DNA of 64,000 nucleotides from Streptomyces marianii. Its GTDB lineage: Bacteria > Actinomycetota > Actinomycetes > Streptomycetales > Streptomycetaceae. Every line of letters begins with the position of its first letter. Within the stretch, counting starts at the first letter, position 1. The DNA lies in assembly GCF_005795905.1 (NCBI RefSeq), contig NZ_VAWE01000001.1:6251001-6315000 (forward strand), in the 5' to 3' direction. A program made the translations under genes and the position numbers. The notes below the pieces were generated by a model. That model did no database searches. It was not told the DNA's origin and was given only the letters and a program-made list of their open reading frames with translations. Shown in pieces: positions 25,087-33,376 of the stretch.

Positions 25087-25733
25087 GCGCTCAGTCCGCC
25101 CGTGCACGCGGCGCCCGGCTCGGGCGTCTGCGGACCCTGCACGTACTTGGTGAAGAACTGGTCCACGCGCGGGTCGTCCGCGCCCTCGACCGTCACCTGC
25201 TTGCCCCAGGCGCTGAGCATGATGGCCCCGGCCTGGTCCTTCACCGGGCTCATCATCGAGTACGAGGTCCTGCCGACCTTGTCCTTGAGCTTCTGCACCT
25301 CCGCGGCCGGGGCCTTGTCGCTGTACGTGACCCACACGGCGCCGTGCTCCAGCGAGTGGACGGCGTTCACCTCGGGGATCGGCTTGTCGTAGACGTTGCG
25401 GTCGCAGTTCATCCACGCCTGGTGGTGGTCACCGCCGACCGGCGGCTTCATCGGGTACTTCACGGCCGTGGTGACGTGGTTGCGCCCGAGCTTCTTGGCG
25501 TCCCAGGACTTCTCGTCCTTGATCGGCGCCTTGGCGGCGGCCTCGGCCTGCTCCTTCTTCTCGGACTCCTTGTTCAGCACGTACGCGCCGAAGCCGACGA
25601 GCCCCGCCACCAGGACCGCGCTGAGCGAGATCGTGATGACGCGGTTGCGGCGCTCACGGGCCTGTTCGGCGCGGCGCATCTCCTCTATGCGGGCCCGGCG
25701 GTCGTTCGTCGTGTTGTTCGTCCTGCTCGACAC
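25083..25733 (-). CDS. DUF3105 membrane-anchored protein
   Basis: A 216-residue protein. A charged N-terminal cytoplasmic part (RRARIEEMRRAEQARERRNR) leads to one TM helix near residues 32-52, then an extracytoplasmic DUF3105 domain with GRNHVTTAVKYPMKPPVGGDHH, WMNCDRNVYD and VHSLEHGAVWVTY. Conserved His and Cys suggest metal or redox chemistry, not proven for the family. The GTG start at 25733 has AAGGA upstream; the frame continues further 5' without support. It is the middle gene of a three-gene leftward operon with the DUF305 protein. Confidence 0.88.
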   Translation of the reverse strand: MSSRTNNTTNDRRARIEEMRRAEQARERRNRVITISLSAVLVAGLVGFGAYVLNKESEKKEQAEAAAKAPIKDEKSWDAKKLGRNHVTTAVKYPMKPPVGGDHHQAWMNCDRNVYDKPIPEVNAVHSLEHGAVWVTYSDKAPAAEVQKLKDKVGRTSYSMMSPVKDQAGAIMLSAWGKQVTVEGADDPRVDQFFTKYVQGPQTPEPGAACTGGLSA

Positions 25734-25827
25734 TCTGCTTCGTCCTTCTGCGTCGGGGGTGTGGGGTGTGCGCGTGATCGCACGGCCGCGGGCCGTGCCT
25801 GCGCGGACCGGCGGTGGAACGGTCCTG

Positions 25828-26274
25828 CTAGGTCCGCAGCACCTGAAGGACGTGGAGATCCGGGGCGCGGGGGAGCGCACCGGTGCGCGGTGGGCCGCCC
25901 GCGCCGCGGTCGGGCACGGCGCCGGGCGGAAGCACGGCCGGTGCCGGCGGCGCGTCCTGGGGCGGGGCGGTGAGGACGCCGGGCGCCAGGTGCGGGTAGA
26001 GCCCGCAGTCTCCGCGGTCGTACGGACAGGTGTACGCGGCGGCGGAGCCGGCCCGGGTGTCGCCCGGCACGGCACGGGTGGTCCCGCCGACCGTACCGGC
26101 GGCCCGGGGCTCGCCGGTCTCCCGGTGGGTGCCGTGCCCGCGTGCCGCCCCGGCGCTGCCCGTGTCGGCCTGTCCGAGGCAGAGGAAGAGCGCGGCGAGG
26201 AGCGTCGCCACGGCACTCCCCAGCGCCATGGGACGCGCGGTGTGCGCGGTGCGGGCGTTCCGCATGCCCCCCAT
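25828..26274 (-). CDS. Small secreted or anchored hypothetical protein
   Basis: About 148 residues from ATG 26274 (ATG 26265 is also possible). A hydrophobic segment (MALGSAVATLLAALFLCLG) near residues 17-35 predicts a signal peptide or anchor. The mature part is low in complexity, with one ordered-looking block, YTCPYDRGDCGLYPHLAPGV, whose two Cys could bond. I recall this as a recurrent neighbour of glutamine synthetase genes in Streptomyces, without known role. It lies about 95 bp before the DUF3105 gene on the same strand and is probably first in the operon. Confidence 0.65.
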   Translation of the reverse strand: MGGMRNARTAHTARPMALGSAVATLLAALFLCLGQADTGSAGAARGHGTHRETGEPRAAGTVGGTTRAVPGDTRAGSAAAYTCPYDRGDCGLYPHLAPGVLTAPPQDAPPAPAVLPPGAVPDRGAGGPPRTGALPRAPDLHVLQVLRT

Positions 26275-26322
26275 GGGCGCAGATGGTAACGGCGGGTACG
26301 TGCTCCACGTCATACGGGGTGC

Positions 26323-26338
26323 GTAATCTGGGCGAAAC
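26323..26338 (+). promoter_or_regulatory. Candidate GlnR box upstream of the GlnA2-type gene
   Basis: GTAAT-CTGGGC-GAAAC matches the a/b half-site pattern gTnAC-n6-GaAAC of the nitrogen regulator GlnR, with one mismatch and exact spacing, 79 bp before the ATG. Only one half-site pair is evident, so affinity may be low. Confidence 0.5.
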
Positions 26339-26416
26339 CCCGGGTCGTGATACTGAAGCTCCTCCTCTACGCCCTGGCGGTGGTGCACAGGCCGTCTGAA
26401 CTGCAAGGATGTGGCT

Positions 26417-27778
26417 ATGGACAAGCAGCAGGAATTCGTGCTCCGCACGCTCGAGGAGCGCGACATCCGGTTCGTACGCCTCTGGTTCACCGATGTGCTC
26501 GGCTTCCTGAAGTCGGTCGCGGTGGCCCCCGCCGAGCTCGAGCAGGCCTTTGACGAGGGCATCGGCTTCGACGGCTCCGCGATCGAGGGCTTCGCCCGCG
26601 TGTACGAGTCGGACATGATCGCCAAGCCGGATCCGGGCACCTTCCAGATCCTGCCGTGGCGCGCGGAGGCCCCCGGTACGGCGCGTATGTTCTGCGACAT
26701 CCTCATGCCCGACGGCTCGCCGTCCTTCGCCGACCCCCGCTTCGTCCTGAAGCGGATCCTGGCGAAGACCTCGGACCTGGGCTTCACGTTCTACACGCAC
26801 CCCGAGATCGAGTTCTTCCTGCTGAAGGACCGGCCGCTGGACGGCTCACGCCCCACCCCCGCGGACAACTCCGGATACTTCGACCACACCCCGCAGAACG
26901 TCGGCATGGACTTCCGCCGCCAGGCCATCACCATGCTGGAGTCCATGGGCATCTCGGTGGAGTTCAGTCACCACGAGGGTGCGCCGGGCCAGCAGGAGAT
27001 CGACCTCCGGTACGCGGACGCGCTGTCCACCGCGGACAACATCATGACGTTCCGCCTGGTCATGAAGCAGGTCGCGCTGGAGCAGGGGGTCCAGGCGACC
27101 TTCATGCCGAAGCCGTTCTCCGAGCACCCCGGCTCCGGCATGCACACGCACCTGTCCCTCTTCGAGGGCGACCGCAACGCGTTCTACGAGTCGGGTGCCG
27201 AGTACCAGCTCTCCAAGGTGGGACGTTCCTTCATCGCCGGCCTGCTCAGGCACGCCGCGGAGATCTCGGCCGTCACCAACCAGTGGGTCAACTCCTACAA
27301 GCGCATCTGGGGCGGTTCGGCCCGCACCGCCGGTTCCGGCGGCGAGGCCCCCTCGTACATCTGCTGGGGCCACAACAACCGCTCCGCCCTGATCCGCGTC
27401 CCGATGTACAAGCCGGGCAAGACCGGCTCCTCGCGCATCGAGGTCCGCTCACTCGACGCCGGCGCCAACCCCTATCTCGCCTACGCGGTCCTGCTCGCCG
27501 CAGGCCTCAAGGGCATCGAGGAGGGCTACGAGCTCCCGGCCGGCGCCGACGACGACGTCTGGGCGCTCTCGGACTCCGAGCGCCGCGCCATGGGCATCGA
27601 GCCGCTCCCGCAGAACCTCGGCGAGGCGATCATGCTGATGGAGCGCAGCGAACTGGTCGCGGAGACGCTCGGCGAGCACGTGTTCGACTTCTTCCTCCGC
27701 AACAAGAAGCAGGAGTGGGAGGAGTACCGCTCGGAGGTCACGGCCTTCGAGCTGCGCAAGAACCTGCCGGTGCTGTAG
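26417..27778 (+). CDS. glnA2: Type I glutamine synthetase-like enzyme, GlnA2 type
   Basis: A 453-residue cytoplasmic ATP-dependent glutamate ligase. The beta-grasp GFDGSAIEGFARVYESDM and the catalytic blocks EIEFFLL, HHEGAPGQQEIDLRY, MPKPFSEHPGSGMHTHLSL, NSYKRIW and RIEVRSLDAGANPYLAYA are present. The NLYDLPPEE adenylylation loop of true GlnA is absent; the region reads EGYELPAGADDDVW. With the nearby glnE, position and sequence fit GlnA2 of Streptomyces, for which a gamma-glutamyl-polyamine role has been reported, rather than the main GlnA. The start at 26417 is preferred over an in-frame GTG six bases upstream. A strong hairpin follows the stop. Confidence 0.88.
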   Translation: MDKQQEFVLRTLEERDIRFVRLWFTDVLGFLKSVAVAPAELEQAFDEGIGFDGSAIEGFARVYESDMIAKPDPGTFQILPWRAEAPGTARMFCDILMPDGSPSFADPRFVLKRILAKTSDLGFTFYTHPEIEFFLLKDRPLDGSRPTPADNSGYFDHTPQNVGMDFRRQAITMLESMGISVEFSHHEGAPGQQEIDLRYADALSTADNIMTFRLVMKQVALEQGVQATFMPKPFSEHPGSGMHTHLSLFEGDRNAFYESGAEYQLSKVGRSFIAGLLRHAAEISAVTNQWVNSYKRIWGGSARTAGSGGEAPSYICWGHNNRSALIRVPMYKPGKTGSSRIEVRSLDAGANPYLAYAVLLAAGLKGIEEGYELPAGADDDVWALSDSERRAMGIEPLPQNLGEAIMLMERSELVAETLGEHVFDFFLRNKKQEWEEYRSEVTAFELRKNLPVL

Positions 27779-27817
27779 GCGCAGGTCGGCGGCCGTATGG
27801 CTGCTGAACGAGACTCC

Positions 27818-27844
27818 GGGCCGACGGTCGGTGACCGTCGGCCC
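27818..27844 (+). terminator. Terminator after glnA2
   Basis: GGGCCGACGGTC (27818-27829) pairs perfectly with 27833-27844 around a 3-nt loop, 40 bp past the glnA2 stop. It also lies beyond the 3' end of the convergent subtilase gene and can serve both. Confidence 0.88.
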
Positions 27845-27904
27845 CGCGTCGTACCGCCGCCTTGGGCCGTCGGTGAGGCTCGCACGAGCCGCCTCGTCGC
27901 CGGG

Positions 27905-29926
27905 TCAGCTCGTGACCCCTCCGGTGACGACCAGTGCGAAGTCCGCGTCGGTCGCGGTGGTCTCGACGTGTCCGTCCGTGTTGACCTGGCCGGCGATGAC
28001 CTCGATCGTCCAGGTGCCGGCGGCGGGGGTTTGGACGAACACGTTCTCGACGGTGTCGATCGTGTTCGCCGAGCCGCCCGGCGTTGACCAGTTGTCCGCC
28101 GCGAGTCCGTTGTTCCCCCAGTACACGGTGCCGTCCGGGGCGGTGAGCTTCAGGGTCAGATCGTTGACGCGCGCCTGGGCCGCCGACGGTGAGCCCATCG
28201 GATCGGTGTAGGCCATCGTCGCCTTCAGCGGCCGGCTGCCGTCGGTGGTCAGTGTGTACGTCGCGGTCTGGCCCACTGCGAGCACGTCCGTCTCGTCGAC
28301 CAGGATCGGCAGCCGCCAGCCGTTGTCCTGTGCCTCCTGGTACAGACTGCCGACGCCGGCCGTACCCCAGCCCTGCTTCATGCGGGCCAGGTCGTGGGAC
28401 GCACCCGTGAAGGGGTACTGGTCGGCCGAGTTGATCAGCAGCGCCTTCGCGGTGGCGGCGTGCGGCCGGGACGCGAAGACGTCGCGGTCCAGACCGGGAC
28501 CGCCGTCGAAGACCCCGTCCGCCCACATCTGGAAGACGAGGCCCGCGTAGCCGCAGGTGATCGGGGTGGAGGCGCTGGTGCCGCTGAACGTGCCCGTGTA
28601 CGCGGCGTCGCCGCCGCCCGCGGTGGTGTGGACCGCGTCGTAGTAGTTCGACAGGTCGGGTTTGATCCGCCCGTCCGCGGCCGGGCCGATGCTCGCGCCG
28701 CCGTTCCACGCGTCGTCGGTGCGGGAGGCGGTGTCGTAGTGGAAGGCGCCGCCGACGGACACCACGTTCTTCGCCCACGCCTGTGGCCGGGCGGAGCGGT
28801 TGCCGGTGTTGCCCTGGGACTGGCAGATCAGAATGTCGTGGTCGAAGACGATGTCGTCCATCGCCGCCGACGTGGAGTTGTAGCCGAACGTCAGCGCGCT
28901 GCCCCAGCTGTTGGACTGGAACACCGCCCGGTACGGGCCTGCCGGGTCGACGAGCTGCGCGGTGTGGGCCCACCGGTCGGACACCAGGCTGTGGGCGGCG
29001 AAGATCGGCTGCGCCTGGGGGAGCAGGCCGCGGGCGGTGGCGTTGACACCCGAGGCGAAGACCTGCCCGTACGTCGAGGTGCCGTGGTTCGTGCTGGTGG
29101 TGTTGGCGGTGTGCAGGATCGGCGGGAACGCCGCGAACTCCTGGTGCGTGGTGCGCAGTCCGGTGTCCATCACCTCACCGCGCACGCCTTGGCCGAGATA
29201 CCCGGACGCCGCCTCGACCGCGTCGGCGCCGCCCGCCGCGCGGGCGTTGTCCATGTCCGTTTCGGGCGCCGTCCAGACGTCGAGCGCGAGCACCGCGTCC
29301 AGGTGCGCCACGGCAAGTGCCTGCGCCGGCTTGAGGGTTGCCTCGATCAACTGCAGGCCCGCCGACGCGCCGTCGACCCTCCCGCCGATCGCGGTGATCC
29401 GCTGGGCCACCGCCCGCTGGTCGGCGGCGTCCGGTTCCACGAGCGTGACGACATAGCGACGGGTGCCCGGCCGCACGGCGCCGCCTTCCAGTTTGTCGCC
29501 GGCGTCGTACGGTCCGACCCACCGCACGTACGGCAGCGCGGCGACCCGCCCTCGGGCCGCCTTGTCCATGCGCACCACGTACGTCGCGTCGGGAAGGTAG
29601 GCGCCGATCCGGGCACCGAGGGCCGCCAGTTCGGCGCGATGGCCGTCGAGCGGTGTGGTCGTGAACTGGACCAGGTACGTGCGGCCGTTCTTCGTCCGCA
29701 GGTTTCCCCGCGGCCGGCTGCGCTCCCCCTCCGGCGTGGTCGGATCGAAGGTGCGTGTGCGCAGCCGGACGTGCGTGGGCTGTCGGTCCAGGCTGTCGTG
29801 TGCGGGGGCGAGCCGGGTGGGTCCGGCGCGGCCGGGGTCCGCCGGGACGGACAGGGCGGGGCTGGCGGATGCGGCGAGGGCCAGGGCGAGGACGGTGTAG
29901 GCCGCTGTGCGTGCGGGGTTACGCAT
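27905..29926 (-). CDS. Secreted subtilisin-family (S8) protease
   Basis: About 673 residues. The start at 29926 has AGGAG upstream and gives a signal peptide (RTAAYTVLALALAASASPAL). A propeptide-like region of roughly 200 residues precedes the catalytic domain, with Asp in GEVMDTGLRTTHQEF, His in TNHGTSTYGQVFA and Ser in SGTSASTPITCGYAGL. A beta-rich C-terminal domain of about 150 residues (from about residue 530) resembles the P-domain-like modules that follow S8 domains. It acts outside the cell on protein substrates. It ends 60 bp from the glnA2 terminator and is divergent from the WxL-like genes, whose surface proteins could be its neighbours in function, an inference only. Confidence 0.9.
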   Translation of the reverse strand: MRNPARTAAYTVLALALAASASPALSVPADPGRAGPTRLAPAHDSLDRQPTHVRLRTRTFDPTTPEGERSRPRGNLRTKNGRTYLVQFTTTPLDGHRAELAALGARIGAYLPDATYVVRMDKAARGRVAALPYVRWVGPYDAGDKLEGGAVRPGTRRYVVTLVEPDAADQRAVAQRITAIGGRVDGASAGLQLIEATLKPAQALAVAHLDAVLALDVWTAPETDMDNARAAGGADAVEAASGYLGQGVRGEVMDTGLRTTHQEFAAFPPILHTANTTSTNHGTSTYGQVFASGVNATARGLLPQAQPIFAAHSLVSDRWAHTAQLVDPAGPYRAVFQSNSWGSALTFGYNSTSAAMDDIVFDHDILICQSQGNTGNRSARPQAWAKNVVSVGGAFHYDTASRTDDAWNGGASIGPAADGRIKPDLSNYYDAVHTTAGGGDAAYTGTFSGTSASTPITCGYAGLVFQMWADGVFDGGPGLDRDVFASRPHAATAKALLINSADQYPFTGASHDLARMKQGWGTAGVGSLYQEAQDNGWRLPILVDETDVLAVGQTATYTLTTDGSRPLKATMAYTDPMGSPSAAQARVNDLTLKLTAPDGTVYWGNNGLAADNWSTPGGSANTIDTVENVFVQTPAAGTWTIEVIAGQVNTDGHVETTATDADFALVVTGGVTS

Positions 29927-30070
29927 GGGGGCTCCTGGTCGGGAATCCACCGCGTGGGTGCGGGCGGGCGAAACCGATCGAGGAACGCTAACCGGTCACA
30001 TGCGGTCAGAAACCCACTGAAGGGGTGATGGCGGCTCAAAGGATCCCGCAGTTGGCCCTATAGTCGCGGC

Positions 30071-30613
30071 GTGCGAATGCTGTGGACCCTCGTGGGAGTC
30101 GGGTCGGCGGTCGTGGCGGCGGTGGTGCCCGGTGCAGCGGCGCCGGTGACGAGCCAGGACGCGGGGCGCGTCGCCCGCCAGCCCGGCACCCTGTCGATCA
30201 CCGTGCCGGCCGCGGTGAACTTCGGCTCGGCCTTTCCCGGTTCCTCGATCAGCCGGCAACTCGGTGAAGTCCGGGTGACGGACAGGCGTGGTGGGCAGAA
30301 CACCGTCTGGACCGCGACGGTGTCCGCGACCGACTTCACCACGCCGGGCGGCGGTGCCGCCCGGCAGATCTCCAGGAGCCAGTTCTCCTACTGGTCGGGT
30401 CAGGCCACCGCGACCACCGGCAACGGCACCCGCGTACCGGGCCAGGCCACGAGCGGGCAGGCGCAGAGCCTGAGCGTCCCGCGTACGGCGTTCCGAAAGA
30501 CGTCGGGCAACGGGGACAACACCACCCGCTGGCGCCCGACGCTGATCGTCGCGGTGCCGGCGACCGCCGTGAACGGCACCTATACCGGGACGATCACTCA
30601 TTCAGTGGCATGA
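30071..30613 (+). CDS. WxL-like secreted surface protein 1
   Basis: A 180-residue secreted protein. A signal peptide of about 25 residues (LWTLVGVGSAVVAAVVPGAAA) is followed by one beta-sandwich domain. Its segments SITVPAAVNFGSAFPGSSIS, EVRVTDRRGG, VWTATVSATDF and the C-terminal WRPTLIVAVP...GTYTGTITHSVA follow the order of WxL surface domains, but the final WxL motif is replaced by THSV. It is a paralogue of the next gene. The start is GTG at 30071; an ATG at 30077 is possible. It lies first in a three-gene set with a DUF916 protein, the usual WxL partner. Confidence 0.72.
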   Translation: MRMLWTLVGVGSAVVAAVVPGAAAPVTSQDAGRVARQPGTLSITVPAAVNFGSAFPGSSISRQLGEVRVTDRRGGQNTVWTATVSATDFTTPGGGAARQISRSQFSYWSGQATATTGNGTRVPGQATSGQAQSLSVPRTAFRKTSGNGDNTTRWRPTLIVAVPATAVNGTYTGTITHSVA

Positions 30614-30662
30614 TCCACGGCGAATACCATGTCTTCTCCGCATACCAAACTATGGTGGCCCT

Positions 30663-31205
30663 GTGCGCAGAAGACTCCTGATCCCGTGCGTCGCCGCCGC
30701 CCTGGCGGGCGTGTCCTCCCTGCCCGCGTCCGCCCAGCCCTCGGGTGACACGACCGTGACGTTCACCGTGTCGACGTCGGACCTCACGATCGAGGTTCCC
30801 GCCTCACGCAACCTCGGGTCCGGGTTCCCGGGGCAGACCATCAGCGGGCAGCTCGGCACCGTGACGGTGGACGACGGGCGGGCCGCGGCGAGCGCCACCT
30901 GGACGGCGTCGGTGGTCTCGACGCAGTTCGACACCGGAATCGACGACCCCGCCGAGATCATCCTGCCCAACCTGGTGCAGTACTGGTCCGGCCCCGCGAC
31001 CGCCACCACCGGCACCGGCACCTTCGTGCCCGGCCAGCCCACGCGGAGCGACCGGGTCACCCTGGACCAGCCCCGCACCGCGTTCTCCAAGACCGCGGGC
31101 AGCGGGAACAACACCGCGAGCTGGAACCCCACCCTGGAGATCACCATTCCGCCGGACGCCGTCGGCGGGCTCTACAGCGGGACGGTGACCCATTCGGTGG
31201 CATGA
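30663..31205 (+). CDS. WxL-like secreted surface protein 2
   Basis: A 180-residue paralogue of the preceding gene, with the same length and order: signal peptide (MRRRLLIPCVAAALAGVSS), then SDLTIEVPASRNLGSGFPG, TVTVDDGRAAASATWTASVVSTQF, VQYWSGPATATTG and a C-terminal WNPTLEITIP...GLYSGTVTHSVA. Both end in THSVA. WxL domains bind peptidoglycan non-covalently in Firmicutes; that role here is inferred. The start is GTG at 30663, 50 bp after the first paralogue. The stop at 31203-31205 overlaps a candidate start of the DUF916 gene. Confidence 0.72.
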   Translation: MRRRLLIPCVAAALAGVSSLPASAQPSGDTTVTFTVSTSDLTIEVPASRNLGSGFPGQTISGQLGTVTVDDGRAAASATWTASVVSTQFDTGIDDPAEIILPNLVQYWSGPATATTGTGTFVPGQPTRSDRVTLDQPRTAFSKTAGSGNNTASWNPTLEITIPPDAVGGLYSGTVTHSVA

Positions 31206-31230
31206 CCCCGTAGGCGGACTGCTCCTCGCG

Positions 31231-32184
31231 GTGTCACTGCTCGTCGCATCGGTCGCGCCCGCGACCGCGGAAACTCCACGACGGTCCTCCGACGACGTGA
31301 GCGTCGGCATCCGGCTCGTCGACGCGCCCGTCAGCCGCCGCGACGACGAGCGAGCCCACCGGTACGTCATCGACCACGTCGGACCGGGCGAGAGGATCCG
31401 CAGGCGGATCGCCGTCACCAACCTGTCGGACCGTCGGCACCGCGTGCTGCTCTACCCTGCGGCCGCCACCGTCCACCGAAGGGACGGCTTCGTCTTCGCC
31501 CCCGGCCGTACCGGCAACGAGCTCACCGACTGGGTGTCGCTCGAGCCCGGCGAACTCGTGCTCGCGCCCGAGGAGACGGCGAAGGTGTGGACCGAGATCA
31601 CCGTGGCGGACGACGCGACCCGCGGCGAGCACTACGGCGTCGTCTGGGCGGAGATCAGTCCCGAACACGAACCCGCGGAGCAGGTACGCAACGTGGTCCG
31701 GGCGGGGGTGCGCATGTACCTGTCCGTCGGGCCGGACGGGGAACCGCGATCGGACTTCCGCGTCGACGGCCTCACCGGTGCCCGCACCGCGGCCGGCGTC
31801 CCCGTGGTCACGGCCCGGGTGAAGAACACCGGTGGGCGGGCCCTCGACCTCACGGGCAAGCTCACCCTGTCGGACGGGCCGGGCGGGCTGTCCGCAGGCC
31901 CGTTCAACGTCAGGGCGGGCACCGTCGGCCCGGGCCACTCGACGACGGCGAAGGCCACACTCGACCGGCGGCTGCCGGACGGTGTGTGGACCGCACGACT
32001 GACCCTCGTGAGCGGCCGTGTCGAACGGGTGAGCACCGGCCGTATCACCATCGGCACGAAGCCGGCCACCCAGCGCGGCGGGAACACCGCGATGTCCGTG
32101 CTCACGGTCGGCAGCCTCGTCTCGGTCGCCGCGACGGCGCTGCTCGCCGCCTACGCGTACCACCGCCGCAACCGCTTCCGCTGA
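31231..32184 (+). CDS. DUF916 (WxL-interacting) membrane-anchored protein, 5' end disturbed
   Basis: An extracytoplasmic protein anchored by one C-terminal TM helix (SVLTVGSLVSVAATALLAAY) with a short basic tail (HRRNRFR). The two immunoglobulin-like halves begin VSVGIRLVDAP and DFRVDGLTG. It contains ERIRRRIAVTNLSDRRHRV and LAPEETAKVWTEITV typical of DUF916, the peptidoglycan-binding partner of WxL proteins. The frame starts only at GTG 31231, giving a truncated signal peptide. One extra C in the run at 31206-31209 would join it to an ATG at 31202 that overlaps the upstream stop, giving MTPVGGLLLAVSLLVASVAP. So there may be a one-base deletion or sequence error. Confidence 0.72.
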   Translation: MSLLVASVAPATAETPRRSSDDVSVGIRLVDAPVSRRDDERAHRYVIDHVGPGERIRRRIAVTNLSDRRHRVLLYPAAATVHRRDGFVFAPGRTGNELTDWVSLEPGELVLAPEETAKVWTEITVADDATRGEHYGVVWAEISPEHEPAEQVRNVVRAGVRMYLSVGPDGEPRSDFRVDGLTGARTAAGVPVVTARVKNTGGRALDLTGKLTLSDGPGGLSAGPFNVRAGTVGPGHSTTAKATLDRRLPDGVWTARLTLVSGRVERVSTGRITIGTKPATQRGGNTAMSVLTVGSLVSVAATALLAAYAYHRRNRFR

Positions 32185-32198
32185 CCCGGCGGCACGAG

Positions 32199-32229
32199 GA
32201 ACGGCCGACGGACCGTGCGTCGGCCGTTC
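32199..32229. terminator. Terminator between convergent genes
   Basis: GAACGGCCGACG (32199-32210) pairs perfectly with 32218-32229, with a 7-nt loop. It lies 15 bp past the DUF916 stop and 32 bp past the VOC gene stop and can serve both. Confidence 0.82.
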
Positions 32230-32260
32230 GCCGTCGACGACCGTCGTCGACAGCCGAAGG

Positions 32261-32701
32261 TCAGACGGTGCGCCGCTGCGACAGCGGGGCCGGGGCCTCC
32301 TGGACGATCCAGCCGTTGCCGTCCGGGTCCTGGAAGAACATGAAGGAGTTCCAGGGTTCGCCCTTGCCCGGTGCCCAGCCCGACGGGGCGACGTGCTGCA
32401 CCGCGCTGACCTCGACGCCTCGGGCGAGCAGTTCGTCGTGAGCCGACGCGATGTCGGGGACGCAGAGTTGGAGGCCCTGGATCACTCCGGGAGGCATCGT
32501 CGTCTGGCCCGGTGCCGGCGGCATGCCCTCGCCGATGACGATCGAGCAGGTGGAGCCCGGCGGGGTCAGCTGGAGGATGCGGACGCCGTCCGAGATGCGC
32601 GTGTCGTGGTCGACGGTGAAGCCGCACCTGTCGGCGTAGAAGGCCTTCGCCCGCTCCACGTCGGAGACGGGGACGACGACCACTTCCAGGGTCCATTCCA
32701 T
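32261..32701 (-). CDS. VOC/glyoxalase-superfamily protein
   Basis: A 146-residue protein of two beta-alpha-beta-beta-beta repeats: VVVVPVSDVERAKAFYADRCGFTVDHD, then LCVPDIASAHDELLARGVEVSAVQ ending FFQDPDGNGWIVQE. The His of canonical glyoxalase I is not obvious at position 1, where the segment reads LEVVVVPV; a metal site is therefore uncertain. Such proteins act as dioxygenases, resistance binders or isomerases. The start 32701 (MEWTLEV) has no strong ribosome site. It is a single gene ending in a shared terminator. Confidence 0.85.
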   Translation of the reverse strand: MEWTLEVVVVPVSDVERAKAFYADRCGFTVDHDTRISDGVRILQLTPPGSTCSIVIGEGMPPAPGQTTMPPGVIQGLQLCVPDIASAHDELLARGVEVSAVQHVAPSGWAPGKGEPWNSFMFFQDPDGNGWIVQEAPAPLSQRRTV

Positions 32702-32759
32702 GGGCACCGCCCGGGTGGCTCGTGTGCGGACCGCGCGGGGGTGGTTCCCCCAGAACAGT

Positions 32760-33099
32760 GTGCGCCGGGACGGACGGCGCCCGCGACGCGGCGGTGCGGC
32801 TGTGCGCCGGGCCGGCCGGCCCCGGCCCGGTGGCGTCCGGACCGCGGGCCGCCGGCGCGGCGGAGGACGACCTGCGGATTGGCCGCCGGATTGCGTGCGT
32901 CGCGCTCCTCGCCGCCCGAAGCGCAGCGCGCCGTCCAGCCGGACCGCGAGCAGCGGCGTGACGTGCGGGCGGCCTGCGGGGCGCACGGTCGACAGCCGGA
33001 AGATCTCGAACTCCGCCGGCCGCCCACCGCCTCCGGCCAGGAGGCCGAGGTGGCGCCGGGGGAGCTGTAGCGCGGGTCCAGATCGGTGCTCGGTTCCAT
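32760..33099 (-). pseudogene. Decayed PPOX (pyridoxamine-phosphate-oxidase-like) gene
   Basis: Reading leftward from ATG 33099: MEPSTDLDPRYSSPGATSAS lies in one frame, EIFRLSTVRPAGRPHVTPLL...RLDGALRF in another, and GGEERDARNPAANPQVVL back in the first. Together they follow the order of small PPOX-fold flavin or F420-binding proteins. At least two frameshifts separate the pieces, and similarity fades after about 32860. It has no single open frame and should be non-functional. Confidence 0.65.
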
Positions 33100-33376
33100 G
33101 ACCGGCCCCCGGGGCGACTCCTGTCCCGTTGCTTCTGCCGGCATGCGCGGGTCCTTCCGTCTCCGGTCCGTGGCCATCGTCCCTTCGACGTGGTGACCGC
33201 GCGCGCCTGCGGAACTCATCGCCGGAGCGGCGGACGCCCCTGCGAGAGGGTGCCGCTCCCTTGGAAGCCCTCCCTTGGAGGCCCTTCCCTTGGGGGTCCC
33301 CTGCGGGGCCTTCCTGCGGAGGCCCCTATGGGAGCTTCTGCGAAGGGGGCCTCTGCGGGAGTTTCCCTCGCGGCCC
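33100..33376. other. Intergenic stretch with short degenerate repeats
   Basis: Loose repeats of CCCTTGG- and GGCCCCTATGGGAGC-type words occur at about 33255-33385; the latter appears twice. No gene is supported. It follows the stop of the leftward deacetylase gene. Confidence 0.55.

Noticed and set aside
26411..26417. GTG start two codons upstream of the GlnA2 ATG
   Set aside because: Homologous proteins begin MDKQQEF-like; the GTG adds nothing and the ATG has adequate spacing from the upstream GGATG/AAGG sequence.
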